In this document: positions 45,419-54,885 of the stretch, in pieces | Numbering within the stretch: position 1 is the first letter of the stretch | Layout: every line of letters starts with the position of its first letter | Origin: Roseateles sp. | GTDB lineage: Bacteria; Pseudomonadota; Gammaproteobacteria; Burkholderiales; Burkholderiaceae_C | Direction of reading: 5' to 3' | Length of the DNA: 62,541 nucleotides | Assembly (NCBI GenBank): GCA_016790285.1 | Contig: JAEUPJ010000052.1 | Coordinates: 1-62,541 of the forward strand | The notes under the pieces: generated by a model | The model's database searches: none | Told to the model about the DNA's origin: nothing | The model's input: only the letters and a program-made list of their open reading frames with translations | Translations under genes and position numbers: made by a program

Positions 45419-46278
45419 CAGTGCACTCCCAGGGCGGTGACGGCCGCCACGTCCAGGTCGGGCACGCGCGCCGCATCGGGCACGCCGATCGCGGCCCACA
45501 GCTCGACGGCCTCGGCACCCGTGAACGCCAGGCGCGCGGTGAGCCGGGCGTGCTCGGCCTCGAGCAGCGCCAGCGTGACGGGGTGGCTGGCCTGCAGCGC
45601 GGCGATGGCGGCGGCGCGGAAGGCCGCGACGTCGTCCTCCACGAGCGCGTCGCAGTCGCCCGTGAGCCAGCGGTGCTTGCCGCCGGTGGTGCGCCACACG
45701 AGGGCGCGGTCGCGCGAGTCGAACTCCTCCACGCCGTGCGAGGCCTCGATGACCTCGGGGCCCGACATGGCCAGCCGGCCGATGTCGCTCATGACGACGT
45801 GATCAGCGCAGCGGGCCACGATGCCCATGCCGCCGAAGCAGCCGCCCGTGCCGCCGATCAGCACGATGACCGGGATGCCCGCCGCGCGCACGTCCAGCAG
45901 CGCGCGCATGACCTCCGAGACGGCGATCAGCCCCGCGTTGGCTTCATGCAGGCGCACGCCGCCGGATTCGGCCAGCAGCAGCACCGCGGTGGGCCGGTCG
46001 CGCAGCGCACGCTGCAGCAGGCCCACGAGCTTGGCGCCGTGCACCTCGCCCACGCCGCCGCCCATGAACTGGCCCTCCTGCGCCGCCACGAACACGGGGC
46101 TGCCCGCCAGCGTCGCGCGGCCGATGGCCACGCCGTCGTCGAAGGCCGAGGGCACGCCCAGGGCGGCGAGGTGGGGGCTGGTGAGCTTGCGCGAGGGCGG
46201 CAGCCACTCGTGGAAGCTGCCTTCGTCCAGCAGCAGCGCCAGGCGCTCGCGCGCGGAGCATTCGGCAAAGGAGATCAT
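45418..46278 (-). CDS. mdcD: Malonate decarboxylase beta subunit (MdcD)
   Basis: This 286-residue carboxy-lyase subunit has the crotonase/carboxyltransferase oxyanion-hole motifs GGVGEVHGAKLVG and GGTGGCFGGMG and the segment LLLAESGGVRLHEANAG. It pairs with MdcE. Overlap with mdcC upstream is 4 bases and with mdcE one base, so stoichiometric translation is likely. Confidence 0.93.
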   Translation of the reverse strand: MISFAECSARERLALLLDEGSFHEWLPPSRKLTSPHLAALGVPSAFDDGVAIGRATLAGSPVFVAAQEGQFMGGGVGEVHGAKLVGLLQRALRDRPTAVLLLAESGGVRLHEANAGLIAVSEVMRALLDVRAAGIPVIVLIGGTGGCFGGMGIVARCADHVVMSDIGRLAMSGPEVIEASHGVEEFDSRDRALVWRTTGGKHRWLTGDCDALVEDDVAAFRAAAIAALQASHPVTLALLEAEHARLTARLAFTGAEAVELWAAIGVPDAARVPDLDVAAVTALGVH

Positions 46279-46589
46279 GGTTGCAGCTCCTGGGCGGCCT
46301 GGTCCAGGCGCAGGCTCACGACCGCGGGTGTCGCGCCCATGTCGTGGATGCTGACCTGCACACCGGCGAGTGGGTGGCGGGCATGGAAGTCGCGCACGAC
46401 GGCGACCCAGATCGCGCCGAAGCCGCGCGCCGAGGTCTCGATGTGAAAGCAGCAGTCGCTGCCGGGCGCGGGCTCCATCAGCACCTCCAGGTTGCCCGAG
46501 CCCACCACGCCGACGAGCACCGGCATGAAGCTGCCGGCCGGGCGCGTGCCGGTGAATCGGTAGTCCAGGTTTTCGAGTCCGGGTTGCAT
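46275..46589 (-). CDS. mdcC: Malonate decarboxylase acyl carrier protein (delta, MdcC)
   Basis: The 104-residue carrier bears the phosphoribosyl-dephospho-CoA group on a serine, most likely S31 in GVVGSGNLEVL. The acyl group travels on this arm between MdcH, MdcA and the MdcDE lyase. It follows mdcA by 10 bases. Confidence 0.92.
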   Translation of the reverse strand: MQPGLENLDYRFTGTRPAGSFMPVLVGVVGSGNLEVLMEPAPGSDCCFHIETSARGFGAIWVAVVRDFHARHPLAGVQVSIHDMGATPAVVSLRLDQAAQELQP

Positions 46590-46599
46590 GGCGGCTCCC

Positions 46600-48270
46600 T
46601 CACCAGTTGCGAAAGCGCTTCGGGGGCGCGTACAGGCCGCCGGAGGCGCGCACGAGGTCGCGCATGCTGCGCGCGGCCAGCAGGTTGCGCGTGGCCTCGC
46701 GCGGGTCGATGCCGAGGTCGGCCGGGCGGCGGATGACGCCGCGGTCGCGCAGGTTCTCCACCATGCGAGCGTCGCGGGCCAGGCCCACCGCCGTGTAGCC
46801 CGCCACGCCGCGGATGGCCTGCTCGCGCTCTTCGTCGGTGCGGCACAGCAGCAGGTTGGCGATGCCTTCCTCGGTCAGCACGTGGCTCACGTCCTCGCCG
46901 TAGATCATGATGGGGGGCAGGGCCATGCCGGCCTGTTCCTGCAGCGTCCAGGCGTCGAGCCGCTCCACAAAGGCGGGCTGCATGTGCTCGCGGAAGGTCT
47001 CCACCATCTGCACGACGAGCTTCTGGCCACGCGGTGTGCCGGCGGCTCCTTGGCGACCCGCGCGGGCCTCGCCGCCGGCCTTGAGCCACGCCGGGCTGGC
47101 GTGGCGGCGCCCGCGGGCGTCGGCCCCCATGTTGGGTGCGCCACCGAAGCCCGTGATGCGGCCGAGCGTGGCAGTGGAGCTGTTGCCCTGCAGGTCCATC
47201 TGCAGCGTGGAGCCGATGAACAGGTCACAGGCGTAGTGGCCCGCCGCCTGGCAGAAGGCGCGGTTGCTGCGCAGGCTGCCGTCGGCGCCCGTGAAGAACA
47301 CGTCGGAGCGGGCGCGGATGTAGTCCTCCATGCCCAGCTCGGAGCCGAAGGAGTGGATGGACTCCACCCAGCCCGCCTCGATGGCCGGGATGAGCGCCGG
47401 GTGCGGGTTCAGCGCCCAGTGCCGGCAGATCTTGCCCTTCAGGCCCAGCTGCTCGCCGTAGGTGGGCAGCAGCAGCTCGATGGCGGCGGTGTCGAAGCCG
47501 ATGCCGTGGTTCAGCCGCTGCACGCCGTACTCGGCGTAGATGCCCTTGATGGCCATCATCGCCATCAGCACCTGGATCTCGCTGATCTGCGCCGGGTCGC
47601 GCGTGAAGAGCGGCTCGACGAGGTTGGGGCGGGGCGCGGGAATGACGAAGTCCACCCAGTCGGCGGGGATGTCGATGCGGGGCAGGGTGTCGAGCACCTC
47701 GTTGACCTGGGCGATGACGATGCCGCCGGAGAACGCGGTGGCCTCGACGATGGCCGGCGTGTCCTCGGTGTTGGGGCCGGTGTAGAGGTTGCCCTGCCGG
47801 TCGGCCGCCTGTGCAGCCACGAGGGCGACCTTGGGCGTGAGGTCGACGAAGTAGCGGGCAAAGAGCTCCAGGTAGGTGTGGATGGCACCGATCTCGATGC
47901 CGCCACTGCCCACGAGCCGCGCCAGGCGCGCGCCCTGGGGGCCGGAGAAGGAGAAGTCGAGCCGACGGGCGACGCCGCTCTCGAACACGTCCAGGTGCGC
48001 GGGCAGGGCCAGCACGGACTGCACCATGTGCAGGTCGTGCACCCACTGCACGTCCACCTGCGTGAGTGCCTCGGCCAGGAAGTCGGCCTGCTTCTGGTTG
48101 TTGCCTTCCAGGCAGACGCGGTCGCCCGGCTGCAGCACGGCCTCCAGCAGCGCGACTGCGGCATCCGTCGCCACATGGCGGCCGCGCAGTTGCGGGCCCA
48201 GGGCGGCAGCGGCGCGCGCAAGGCGCTCGCGCCGCTGGCGGTCGCGCAGGTTCCAGGCGGGAGCGTTCAT
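46600..48270 (-). CDS. mdcA: Malonate decarboxylase alpha subunit (MdcA), acetyl-carrier:malonate transferase
   Basis: MdcA exchanges acetyl for malonate on the carrier, releasing acetate. It is a 556-residue member of the CoA-transferase superfamily, with the characteristic run LEGNNQKQADFLAEALTQVD near residue 75. Segments such as SGGIVIAQVNEVLDTLPRIDIP and GFGGAPNMGADARGRRHASPAW also fit. It is the first mdc gene after the TRAP transporter genes, 10 bases from the permease gene. Confidence 0.95.
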   Translation of the reverse strand: MNAPAWNLRDRQRRERLARAAAALGPQLRGRHVATDAAVALLEAVLQPGDRVCLEGNNQKQADFLAEALTQVDVQWVHDLHMVQSVLALPAHLDVFESGVARRLDFSFSGPQGARLARLVGSGGIEIGAIHTYLELFARYFVDLTPKVALVAAQAADRQGNLYTGPNTEDTPAIVEATAFSGGIVIAQVNEVLDTLPRIDIPADWVDFVIPAPRPNLVEPLFTRDPAQISEIQVLMAMMAIKGIYAEYGVQRLNHGIGFDTAAIELLLPTYGEQLGLKGKICRHWALNPHPALIPAIEAGWVESIHSFGSELGMEDYIRARSDVFFTGADGSLRSNRAFCQAAGHYACDLFIGSTLQMDLQGNSSTATLGRITGFGGAPNMGADARGRRHASPAWLKAGGEARAGRQGAAGTPRGQKLVVQMVETFREHMQPAFVERLDAWTLQEQAGMALPPIMIYGEDVSHVLTEEGIANLLLCRTDEEREQAIRGVAGYTAVGLARDARMVENLRDRGVIRRPADLGIDPREATRNLLAARSMRDLVRASGGLYAPPKRFRNW

Positions 48271-48280
48271 CGTGGCCTCC

Positions 48281-49642
48281 TCAGTGCGGCGCGGCCACGG
48301 CGCCCATGACGGCGTTGGGCAGGCCCGTCGCGATGCCCGGGAAGATGCAGATCATCAGCACCGCCAGCAGCATCAGCACGACGAAGGGCAGCACACCCCA
48401 GATGATGTCGCGCAGCTCGATGTCGGGCGCGATGTTCTTGATGACGAAGATGTTCAGGCCCACCGGCGGGTGGATGAGGCCGGTCTCCATGACGATGGTC
48501 ATCAGGATGCCGAACCAGATCAGGTCGAACCCCGCGGCCTTGAGCGGCGGCAGGATGATGGGCGCCGTCATCAGGATGATGCTGACCGGCGGCAGGAAGA
48601 AGCCCAGCAGGATCACCATCAGCAGCACCGCCGCGAGCAGCACCCACTTGGACAGCTGCATGCCGACGATCCACTCCGCCGCGGCCTGGCTGATGTGCAG
48701 GTAGCTCATCACGTAAGAGAAGAGCAGCGACATGCCGATGATGAACATCAGCATCGTCGACTCCTTCAGCGTGGCGCTGAGGATGGGCGCCACGTCGCGC
48801 GGGCGCCAGACGCCGTAGATGGTGGCGATCAAGAGCAGCGCGAGCAGGGCGCCCAGGCCTGCCGTCTCGGAGGGCGTGGCGAAGCCGCCGTACAGCGCCA
48901 CCATCACGCCGATGAGCAGCAGCACGAAGGGCACCACGCGCGGCAGCATCTCGAACTTCTGGCGGTTGGTGAAGGTCTCGTTGGCGAGCAGCGCGGAGGC
49001 GGCGCCGCTGCGCTTGAACTCGGCCTCGGCCAGCGCGTGCTCCTTGCGGTAGCGCAGCGCCGCATACACCGCGAACAGCGCCACCAGCAGCACGCCTGGC
49101 ATGATGCCGGCCAGGAACAGCCGCCCGAGCGACTGCTCGGCCGCGACGGCGTACAGGATCATCGTGATCGACGGCGGCAGCAGGATGCCCAGCGTGCCGC
49201 CCGCGGCGATGATGCCGGCCGCGAAACCGGGCGAGTAGCCGCGCTTGCGCATCTCCGGGATGCCGGCGCTGCCGATGGCCGAGCAGGTGGCGGGGCTGGA
49301 GCCGGCCATGGCGGCGAACAGCGCGCAGGCGAAGACATTGGCGATGCCCAGGCCGCCGGGGATGCGCCCCATCCAGACGTGCATGGCGGCGTACAGGTCC
49401 TGGCCCGCGCGGGACTTGCCGATGGCCGCGCCCTTCAGGATGAAGAGCGGGATGGACAGCAGCGTGATGCTGGCCATTTCCTCGTAGACGTTCTGCGTGA
49501 CCGTGTCCAGCGCCGAGGCGGGCATGAAGAAGGCCATGAAGAGGGTGGCGACGCTGCCGAGCGCAAACGCGATCGGCGCACCGGAGAACATGAACAGCAG
49601 CGTGACGATGCCGAACAGCGAACCGAGGGCGAGCATGCTCAT
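48281..49642 (-). CDS. TRAP transporter large permease (DctM-like)
   Basis: The 453-residue inner-membrane protein has about 12-13 helices and is the Na+-coupled permease of a TRAP system. Family segments include GAPIAFALGSVATLF, AMAGSSPATCSAIGSAGIPEM, GGTLGILLPPSITMILYAV and HPPVGLNIFV. It overlaps the small permease gene by 4 bases. Linkage to mdc genes points to malonate as substrate, as in Rhizobium MatPQM. Confidence 0.92.
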   Translation of the reverse strand: MSMLALGSLFGIVTLLFMFSGAPIAFALGSVATLFMAFFMPASALDTVTQNVYEEMASITLLSIPLFILKGAAIGKSRAGQDLYAAMHVWMGRIPGGLGIANVFACALFAAMAGSSPATCSAIGSAGIPEMRKRGYSPGFAAGIIAAGGTLGILLPPSITMILYAVAAEQSLGRLFLAGIMPGVLLVALFAVYAALRYRKEHALAEAEFKRSGAASALLANETFTNRQKFEMLPRVVPFVLLLIGVMVALYGGFATPSETAGLGALLALLLIATIYGVWRPRDVAPILSATLKESTMLMFIIGMSLLFSYVMSYLHISQAAAEWIVGMQLSKWVLLAAVLLMVILLGFFLPPVSIILMTAPIILPPLKAAGFDLIWFGILMTIVMETGLIHPPVGLNIFVIKNIAPDIELRDIIWGVLPFVVLMLLAVLMICIFPGIATGLPNAVMGAVAAPH

Positions 49643-50208
49643 CGGGCGCCTCCTTGGGGTTTGAAGAGACCGTTCAGGCGGGCGGTCAGCTGCACGAGCA
49701 GCTGCAGGCTCAGCAGCGTCATGCCCAGGGCCATCAGGCCGTAGGGGATCCACAGCGGCGGCGCCCAGGACGACGAGGTCGTCTGCCCCTCGGCCCAGGC
49801 CTCGTGGAAGAGCGTCCAGGACTTCCACGCGAAGAAGGTGCAGAAGGCCGTGCACAGCAGGTCCACCAGCGCCAGGCGCAGCCGGTTGACGGCGCGCGGC
49901 AGCAGGCTCGCCACCGCCTCGATGCCGACGTGGCCGCGCAGCTGCTGCACGAAGGCGCCGCACAGGAAGGTGGCGCCCACGAGGCAGAACACCGCGGCCT
50001 CGTCCTGCCAGTCGGTGGACGCCTGCATGACGTAGCGCGAGACGACGCTGTAGGTGAGCACGCAGGAGGCCACCAGCAGGGCCAGCATGCCCAGCACCAC
50101 CATGCCGTGGTTGAGCGCGTGCAGCAGCCGGGCCACGGGCTGCAGCAGCGCGGGCGTGTCGGGGTCGATGCCGGCGACGGCCGGCTTGAGTTCGAAGCCG
50201 TGGCTCAT
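49639..50208 (-). CDS. TRAP transporter small permease (DctQ-like)
   Basis: This 189-residue protein has four membrane helices with the DctQ pattern (VVSRYVMQASTDWQDEAAVFCLVGATFLCGAFVQQ, then HVGIEAV and LRLALVDLL). It pairs with the large permease, which it overlaps by 4 bases, and follows the binding-protein gene by 7 bases. Confidence 0.9.
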   Translation of the reverse strand: MSHGFELKPAVAGIDPDTPALLQPVARLLHALNHGMVVLGMLALLVASCVLTYSVVSRYVMQASTDWQDEAAVFCLVGATFLCGAFVQQLRGHVGIEAVASLLPRAVNRLRLALVDLLCTAFCTFFAWKSWTLFHEAWAEGQTTSSSWAPPLWIPYGLMALGMTLLSLQLLVQLTARLNGLFKPQGGAR

Positions 50209-50215
50209 GGCGGCC

Positions 50216-51235
50216 TCAGAGCAGCTTCTGCGCGGCCTTGAGGATGGCGGCGCAGGACTCGTTCTTGTCGCCGAAGTCCTTCCAGGCGGTGTCACGAGCG
50301 ATGGCCTGCCACTTCTTGAGCGTGGGCTCGTCCATGTCGTAGACCTTGGCGCCGGCCTTGGCGTAGATGTCGGCGGCGGTCTTGTCATCGGCCTTGGCCG
50401 CGTCGCGGGCGAAGACTTCCATCTCGGCGCCCACGGCCATGACGATGTCCTGCTGGGCCTTGGGCAGCTTGTTGAAGACCTCCTTGGAGATCATCAGCGG
50501 CTCGAACATGAACCAGTAGGTGCGCTGGCGGCCCGAGGTCAGGTGCTTGGCGATCTCCTCGAGCTTGAAGGAGATGAAGCTGGTGGACGAGGTCATGGCC
50601 GCGTCCATCGCGCCCGTCTGCATGGCGGCGTAGATCTCGTTGGAGGGCAGCGTGATGACGGAGGCCCCCGCGGTCTTGAGCATCATGTCCATCTCGCGGC
50701 TGCCGCCACGCACCTTCAGGCCCTTGGCGTCGTCGGGCGTGACGAGCGGGCGCGCACGGCTGGCGACGCCACCGGCCTGCCAGACCCAGCTGACGATGAT
50801 CACGCCCTTGTCGTCCAGCACCTTGGACAGCAGCTTGCCGACCTCGGCCGTCTTCCAGGCGGCACCCTGCTCATAACTGGGCACCAGAGCGGGCATCAGG
50901 CCGGCGTTCGTCTCGGCGACCTCACCCCCGGCGTAGGACAGCGGCACGAGGCTCATGTCCAGCGCGCCCTTGCGCAGCGCCGAGAACTGCGCGTTGGTCT
51001 TCATGAGCGACGAGCCCGGGTAGACCGAGGCCTTGAGGGCGCCGCTGGTGCGCTTTTCCACCTCGGCGGCGAACTTGCGGCACAGGCGGTCGCGGAAGTC
51101 GCCCTCGGTGAGCGATCCGCTCGGGAACTGGTGCGAGATCTTGAGGCTGCCAGCCTGCGCGAAGGCGCTGGGCAGGCCGGACGTGGTGGCGGTGGCGGCG
51201 GCGGCGGCCATCCACTGGCGACGGGTGAAGTTCAT
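50216..51235 (-). CDS. TRAP transporter substrate-binding protein (DctP-like), probably for malonate
   Basis: The 339-residue periplasmic protein has a signal peptide with a twin arginine (TRRQWMAAAAATATTSGLPSAFA). The DctP fold follows, with VYPGSSLMKTNAQFSALRKGALDMSLVPL, the substrate-arginine region KGLKVRGGSREMDMMLKTAGAS and ALQTG-like MQTGAMDAAMTS. It leads the transporter-mdc operon and lies 117 bases after the LysR gene in the same direction; that gap contains an inverted repeat CGACC-N17-GGTCG (51322-51348), a possible regulator site. Confidence 0.9.
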   Translation of the reverse strand: MNFTRRQWMAAAAATATTSGLPSAFAQAGSLKISHQFPSGSLTEGDFRDRLCRKFAAEVEKRTSGALKASVYPGSSLMKTNAQFSALRKGALDMSLVPLSYAGGEVAETNAGLMPALVPSYEQGAAWKTAEVGKLLSKVLDDKGVIIVSWVWQAGGVASRARPLVTPDDAKGLKVRGGSREMDMMLKTAGASVITLPSNEIYAAMQTGAMDAAMTSSTSFISFKLEEIAKHLTSGRQRTYWFMFEPLMISKEVFNKLPKAQQDIVMAVGAEMEVFARDAAKADDKTAADIYAKAGAKVYDMDEPTLKKWQAIARDTAWKDFGDKNESCAAILKAAQKLL

Positions 51236-51352
51236 GGCTTGTCTCCGGACTCCGCCTGTTCGTGGCGGTATGCGGCGCAGTGTCAAAGCGCCGCCCGGGA
51301 CGATCAATCAACCTCCGGTGCCGACCATTACGCTGGCCGCAACGGTCGTGGG

Positions 51353-52279
51353 TTAACCCTGGGCTGCCAGCAGTTCCGCCGAGTGGCTGCGGCAGGCGGC
51401 CAGCAGCGATAGCAGGTTGGGGTCGCGCTCGCGGGTGCGCAGGAAGACGACGCTGATCTTCTGGCGCATCTGGAACTGCGGCAGCAGCGGCACGAGGCAC
51501 ACATTGCGCGGCAGCACGCCGCGGATGCGCCCAGGCAGCAGCGTGCAGCCGATGCCCCCGCCCACCAGGTTCATGAGCGAGAAGATGTCGTTGGTGGTCA
51601 TGGCCACGTTGGGCTCGAAACCGGCCACGCGGAAGGCGTCCAGGAAACGGTCGTGCGTGACGTAGCCCTCGTTGAGCGACACGAAGCGCTCGTCGGCGCA
51701 GCGGCTCAGGTCGACCTCTTTCAGCTGCGCATAGGGCGAGCCCGCCGGGGCGGCGAAGAAGATCTCGTCCTCGAACAGCAACTGGGTCTCGACGTCGGCG
51801 GCGCCTTCCGGGGCACCCATGACCGTGGCGTCCAGCGCGCCCTCGCGCAGCTTGCGCAAAAGCTCGCTGTTGGAGCCGAGTACCAGCTCCGTCTGGATGT
51901 CAGGCTTGCGCAGGCGCAGCGCCATGATGAGGGCGGGCACCGTGCCGCTGGTCAGGGAGTACAGCGAGCCGATGCGGATGCGGTCGGCGGCGTAGCCGGC
52001 GATCTCGCGCGTGGCGCGGATGCCGTGCGCCATGCTCTGCAGCACCTCGCGGGCCACGTCGGCGAGCGCGTGGGCGGCGTCATTGGGCTGCAGGTTGCGG
52101 CCTTCCAGGCGGAAGAGGCTGCAGCGGGTGCCAGTCTCCAGCGAATGCAGGGCGCGGTGCACGCTGACCGTGCTGACGCCCAGACGCTCGGCCGCACGCG
52201 CGAGGCTGCCGGCCTCCATGAAGGCCAGCAGGATCTCGAGCTTGCGGAACGTGATCTCTTCGTCGATGCGGTCGAGCAT
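51353..52279 (-). CDS. LysR-type regulator, probably of malonate use (MdcR-like)
   Basis: A 308-residue LysR protein with the N-terminal helix-turn-helix (RKLEILLAFMEAGSLARAAERLGVSTVSVHRALHSLE) and a C-terminal effector-binding domain. Its position ahead of the TRAP-mdc operon in the same direction, and the general resemblance to malonate regulators, make activation of that operon by malonate or malonyl-CoA the best guess. Confidence 0.85.
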   Translation of the reverse strand: MLDRIDEEITFRKLEILLAFMEAGSLARAAERLGVSTVSVHRALHSLETGTRCSLFRLEGRNLQPNDAAHALADVAREVLQSMAHGIRATREIAGYAADRIRIGSLYSLTSGTVPALIMALRLRKPDIQTELVLGSNSELLRKLREGALDATVMGAPEGAADVETQLLFEDEIFFAAPAGSPYAQLKEVDLSRCADERFVSLNEGYVTHDRFLDAFRVAGFEPNVAMTTNDIFSLMNLVGGGIGCTLLPGRIRGVLPRNVCLVPLLPQFQMRQKISVVFLRTRERDPNLLSLLAACRSHSAELLAAQG

Positions 52280-52312
52280 GGGCCGGCATCCTAGCGCCGG
52301 CACCGGGCGGCG

Positions 52313-52891
52313 TCAGATGTGGGCCGCCGCCAGGCCACCCAGCACGCAGCCCACGCCGCCTACGACGATGGTCGCCCACTCCATCCAGCGGCGCTTGGTG
52401 AGCAGCGCGATGGCGGCCAGCGCGATGGAGACCTGCAGCGCGGTCGTCGCCTGGGCCCAGCGGTGGTGCATGTGCAGCTGCTGTTCGCTCTTCTCGTCGA
52501 AGTGCTTCGATTCCTCTTCCAGCTTCTCGGCGTTGGCCTTGATGTCGGCCTTTTCCTTCTCGTAGCGCGCGATCTTGTCGCGGTACTTGCCCTTCTGCTC
52601 TTCGCTGGGTGTCAGTTCCAGGGCCAGTTCAGCGAGGTTCTGCTTGCTGCTCTTGGACTGGTAGTAGTTCCACTGGTTGCTGGCCTCGGTCTTCTTGATG
52701 GCCGCGTCGTTCTTCAGGATGCCGGCATTGGCCTGCGTGGCGCCGCCCATGTAGGAGAAGAAGGCCCCGACCGTGGCCAGGATGGCCGTGATGACCGCGA
52801 GTTGACCCGCGAAGCCCTGGGGCTCGTGTTGGGCGGCATGCTCCAGTTCGTGGTCGTGCGGGCCGTGGACGTGGAAGCCGTGTCCGGACAT
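52313..52891 (-). CDS. DUF4337 membrane protein
   Basis: This 192-residue protein has a His-rich N-terminus (HGFHVHGPHDHELEHAAQHEP), one membrane helix, a charged coiled-coil stretch (about 85-140) and two C-terminal helices. It fits the DUF4337 family of unknown function. It begins 6 bases after the folA stop and may be cotranscribed with thyA-folA. Confidence 0.85.
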   Translation of the reverse strand: MSGHGFHVHGPHDHELEHAAQHEPQGFAGQLAVITAILATVGAFFSYMGGATQANAGILKNDAAIKKTEASNQWNYYQSKSSKQNLAELALELTPSEEQKGKYRDKIARYEKEKADIKANAEKLEEESKHFDEKSEQQLHMHHRWAQATTALQVSIALAAIALLTKRRWMEWATIVVGGVGCVLGGLAAAHI

Positions 52892-52897
52892 GGAAAG

Positions 52898-53392
52898 TTA
52901 CTCCTTGCGAAGGTAGTCGACAAAATCAAAACGGAGGCCGCTGGCGCCGGTGTGCGCCTCGCGCGCGACCTCGGTGAAGCGCTCGCGCGGCCAGGCCGGG
53001 AAGTGGCGGTCGGCGTCGGGGAACGCGGCGTCCACCTCGGTCAGCACCAGGCGGTCGGCCAGCGGCAGGGCGAGGGCGTAGATCTCGCCGCCACCGATGA
53101 CGCACACCTCGGGCTCGCCGTTGCAGGCCGCCAGGGCCGCTTCCAGCGTGAGGAACACGTCGGCCCCGGGAAGTTCCCGCGTGCTGCGGCTGACGACGAG
53201 GTTGCGCCGGCCCGGCAGGGGGCGAAAGCGCGCCGGGATCGAGTCCCAGGTCTTGCGGCCCATGATGACGGGCTTGCCGAGGGTGACCGCCTTGAACCGC
53301 GCCAGGTCTTCGGGCAGGTGCCACAGCAGCGCGTTGTCGCGCCCGATGGCGCCGTCCCGGGCGACCGCAGCGACCAGCGTGATGCGGCTCAT
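52898..53392 (-). CDS. folA: Dihydrofolate reductase
   Basis: This 164-residue enzyme regenerates tetrahydrofolate from dihydrofolate with NADPH. The trimethoprim target region is intact: [37 protein letters not shown], and [23 protein letters not shown]. It overlaps thyA upstream by 4 bases, so the dihydrofolate made by ThyA is produced and recycled from one transcript. A longer apparent frame covering thyA in another phase is a shadow. Confidence 0.96.
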   Translation of the reverse strand: MSRITLVAAVARDGAIGRDNALLWHLPEDLARFKAVTLGKPVIMGRKTWDSIPARFRPLPGRRNLVVSRSTRELPGADVFLTLEAALAACNGEPEVCVIGGGEIYALALPLADRLVLTEVDAAFPDADRHFPAWPRERFTEVAREAHTGASGLRFDFVDYLRKE

Positions 53393-54216
53393 ACGGCCAC
53401 CGGCGCTTTGATGGCGGGGTGAGGGTCGTAGCCGGTCAGCTCGAAATCCTCGTACGCGTAGTCGAAGATCGACGCCGGCCGGCGCTTGATCGTCATCGTC
53501 GGGTAGGGCCGCGGCTCGCGGGCGAGCTGTGTCTGCACCTGCTCGACGTGGTTGTCGTAGATGTGGCAGTCGCCACCCGTCCAGATGAAGTCGCCGAGCG
53601 CCAGGTCGCACTGCTGGGCAAGCATCATCGTCAGCAGCGCGTAGGACGCGATGTTGAAGGGCACCCCCAGGAAGATGTCGGCGCTGCGCTGGTAGAGCTG
53701 GCAGCTGAGCTTGCCCCGACCGCCGGGCGTCTCCGCTGGGGCCACGTAGAACTGGAAAAAAGCGTGGCACGGCATCAGCGCCATCTTGGGCAGCTCGGCC
53801 ACGTTCCAGGCGCTGACGATGATGCGGCGGCTGTCGGGGTTGGTCTTGAGCTGCTTCACCACCTCGGCGATCTGGTCGATGTGGCCGCCGTCCGGCGTGG
53901 GCCAGCTGCGCCACTGCACGCCATAGACCGGGCCGAGGTCGCCATCGGGCGCCGCCCATTCGTCCCAGATCGTGACGCCGCGCTCCTGCAGCCACTTGGC
54001 ATTGCCGTCGCCGCGCAGGAACCACAGCAGCTCCAGGATGATGGACTTCAGGTGCACCTTCTTGGTGGTCACCAGCGGGAAGCCCTGGCTCAGGTCGAAG
54101 CGCATCTGGTGCCCGAACACGCTGCGGGTGCCGGTGCCGGTGCGGTCGCTTTTTTGGACGCCATGCTCGTAGACATGGCGCATGAAGTCTTCGTATTGAC
54201 GGGGGGGCGTGCTCAT
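53389..54216 (-). CDS. thyA: Thymidylate synthase
   Basis: The 275-residue enzyme methylates dUMP to dTMP with methylene-tetrahydrofolate. The catalytic cysteine lies in [17 protein letters not shown], the N-terminus [24 protein letters not shown] is canonical, and [20 protein letters not shown] is the dUMP region. It ends within the folA start (4-base overlap). Confidence 0.97.
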   Translation of the reverse strand: MSTPPRQYEDFMRHVYEHGVQKSDRTGTGTRSVFGHQMRFDLSQGFPLVTTKKVHLKSIILELLWFLRGDGNAKWLQERGVTIWDEWAAPDGDLGPVYGVQWRSWPTPDGGHIDQIAEVVKQLKTNPDSRRIIVSAWNVAELPKMALMPCHAFFQFYVAPAETPGGRGKLSCQLYQRSADIFLGVPFNIASYALLTMMLAQQCDLALGDFIWTGGDCHIYDNHVEQVQTQLAREPRPYPTMTIKRRPASIFDYAYEDFELTGYDPHPAIKAPVAV

Positions 54217-54265
54217 GGGGGCGCATTCTCCGTCGTCCGGCGGGGTGGCCCGCCTCCCCAGGCTG

Positions 54266-54871
54266 TCAGGGGGCCAGCAGCACCTGCAGCAGACGGCGCA
54301 TGACGGGCGCCATGACCGGGATGCGCTTGTGCTGGTCGGGCAGGCGCACGCTCAGTGCGGTGAGGCCGTTGAAAAGCGCGGCCAGCAGCAGCGCCCGCCC
54401 CTCGATCTCCCCGTCCGGCAGTTCGGCCGCCGCCGGGCCCAGGGTCTGGCGGATCAGCCCGAGCGCCTTGGCATGCACCAGGGCCTGGCTGGCGTGCATG
54501 ACGGCGGCCAGTCGCGGGTTGCGGCTGGCTTCGGCCAGCACCTCCAGCTCCAGCGCCGCGTCGGCCACCTGGCTGTGCTCGTCGATGGCCTTGTCCGTCT
54601 CGCGCAGCATGGCCTGCAGCACGTCGACCTCCTGCTGCAGCTCGCCGATGCGCTGCACGACGTCTTCGCAGTCCCGCTCGACGATGGCCGCGATGATCTC
54701 GTCCTTGTTCTCGAACAGGTTGTAGATGTGGCCGGGGCTCATGCCCGCCAGCTTGGCGATCTCGGCCATGCTGGCGGCGTGGAAGCCCCGGCGGCGGAAG
54801 GCGTCGGAGGCGGCGTCCAGCACCTGCTGGCGGCGGGCGAGGGCGCGTTCGGTGGGGGCGGCGGTGGTCAT
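54266..54871 (-). CDS. TetR/AcrR-type regulator of the RND efflux operon
   Basis: The 201-residue protein has an N-terminal DNA-binding domain ([42 protein letters not shown], a classical TetR helix-turn-helix) and an all-helical ligand domain. It is the last gene of the leftward unit adaptor-pump-channel-regulator, 14 bases after the channel gene. Two palindromic sites GAATGA-N4-TCATTC at the operon promoter are the likely operators, which would make it autoregulated. Confidence 0.88.
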   Translation of the reverse strand: MTTAAPTERALARRQQVLDAASDAFRRRGFHAASMAEIAKLAGMSPGHIYNLFENKDEIIAAIVERDCEDVVQRIGELQQEVDVLQAMLRETDKAIDEHSQVADAALELEVLAEASRNPRLAAVMHASQALVHAKALGLIRQTLGPAAAELPDGEIEGRALLLAALFNGLTALSVRLPDQHKRIPVMAPVMRRLLQVLLAP

Positions 54872-54885
54872 GGTGGGCGGGCGGG

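Noticed and set aside
52898-54226. A 442-codon frame that would fuse something to dihydrofolate reductase
   Set aside because: The first part is the wrong frame of thyA, which is intact; folA starts at 53392.
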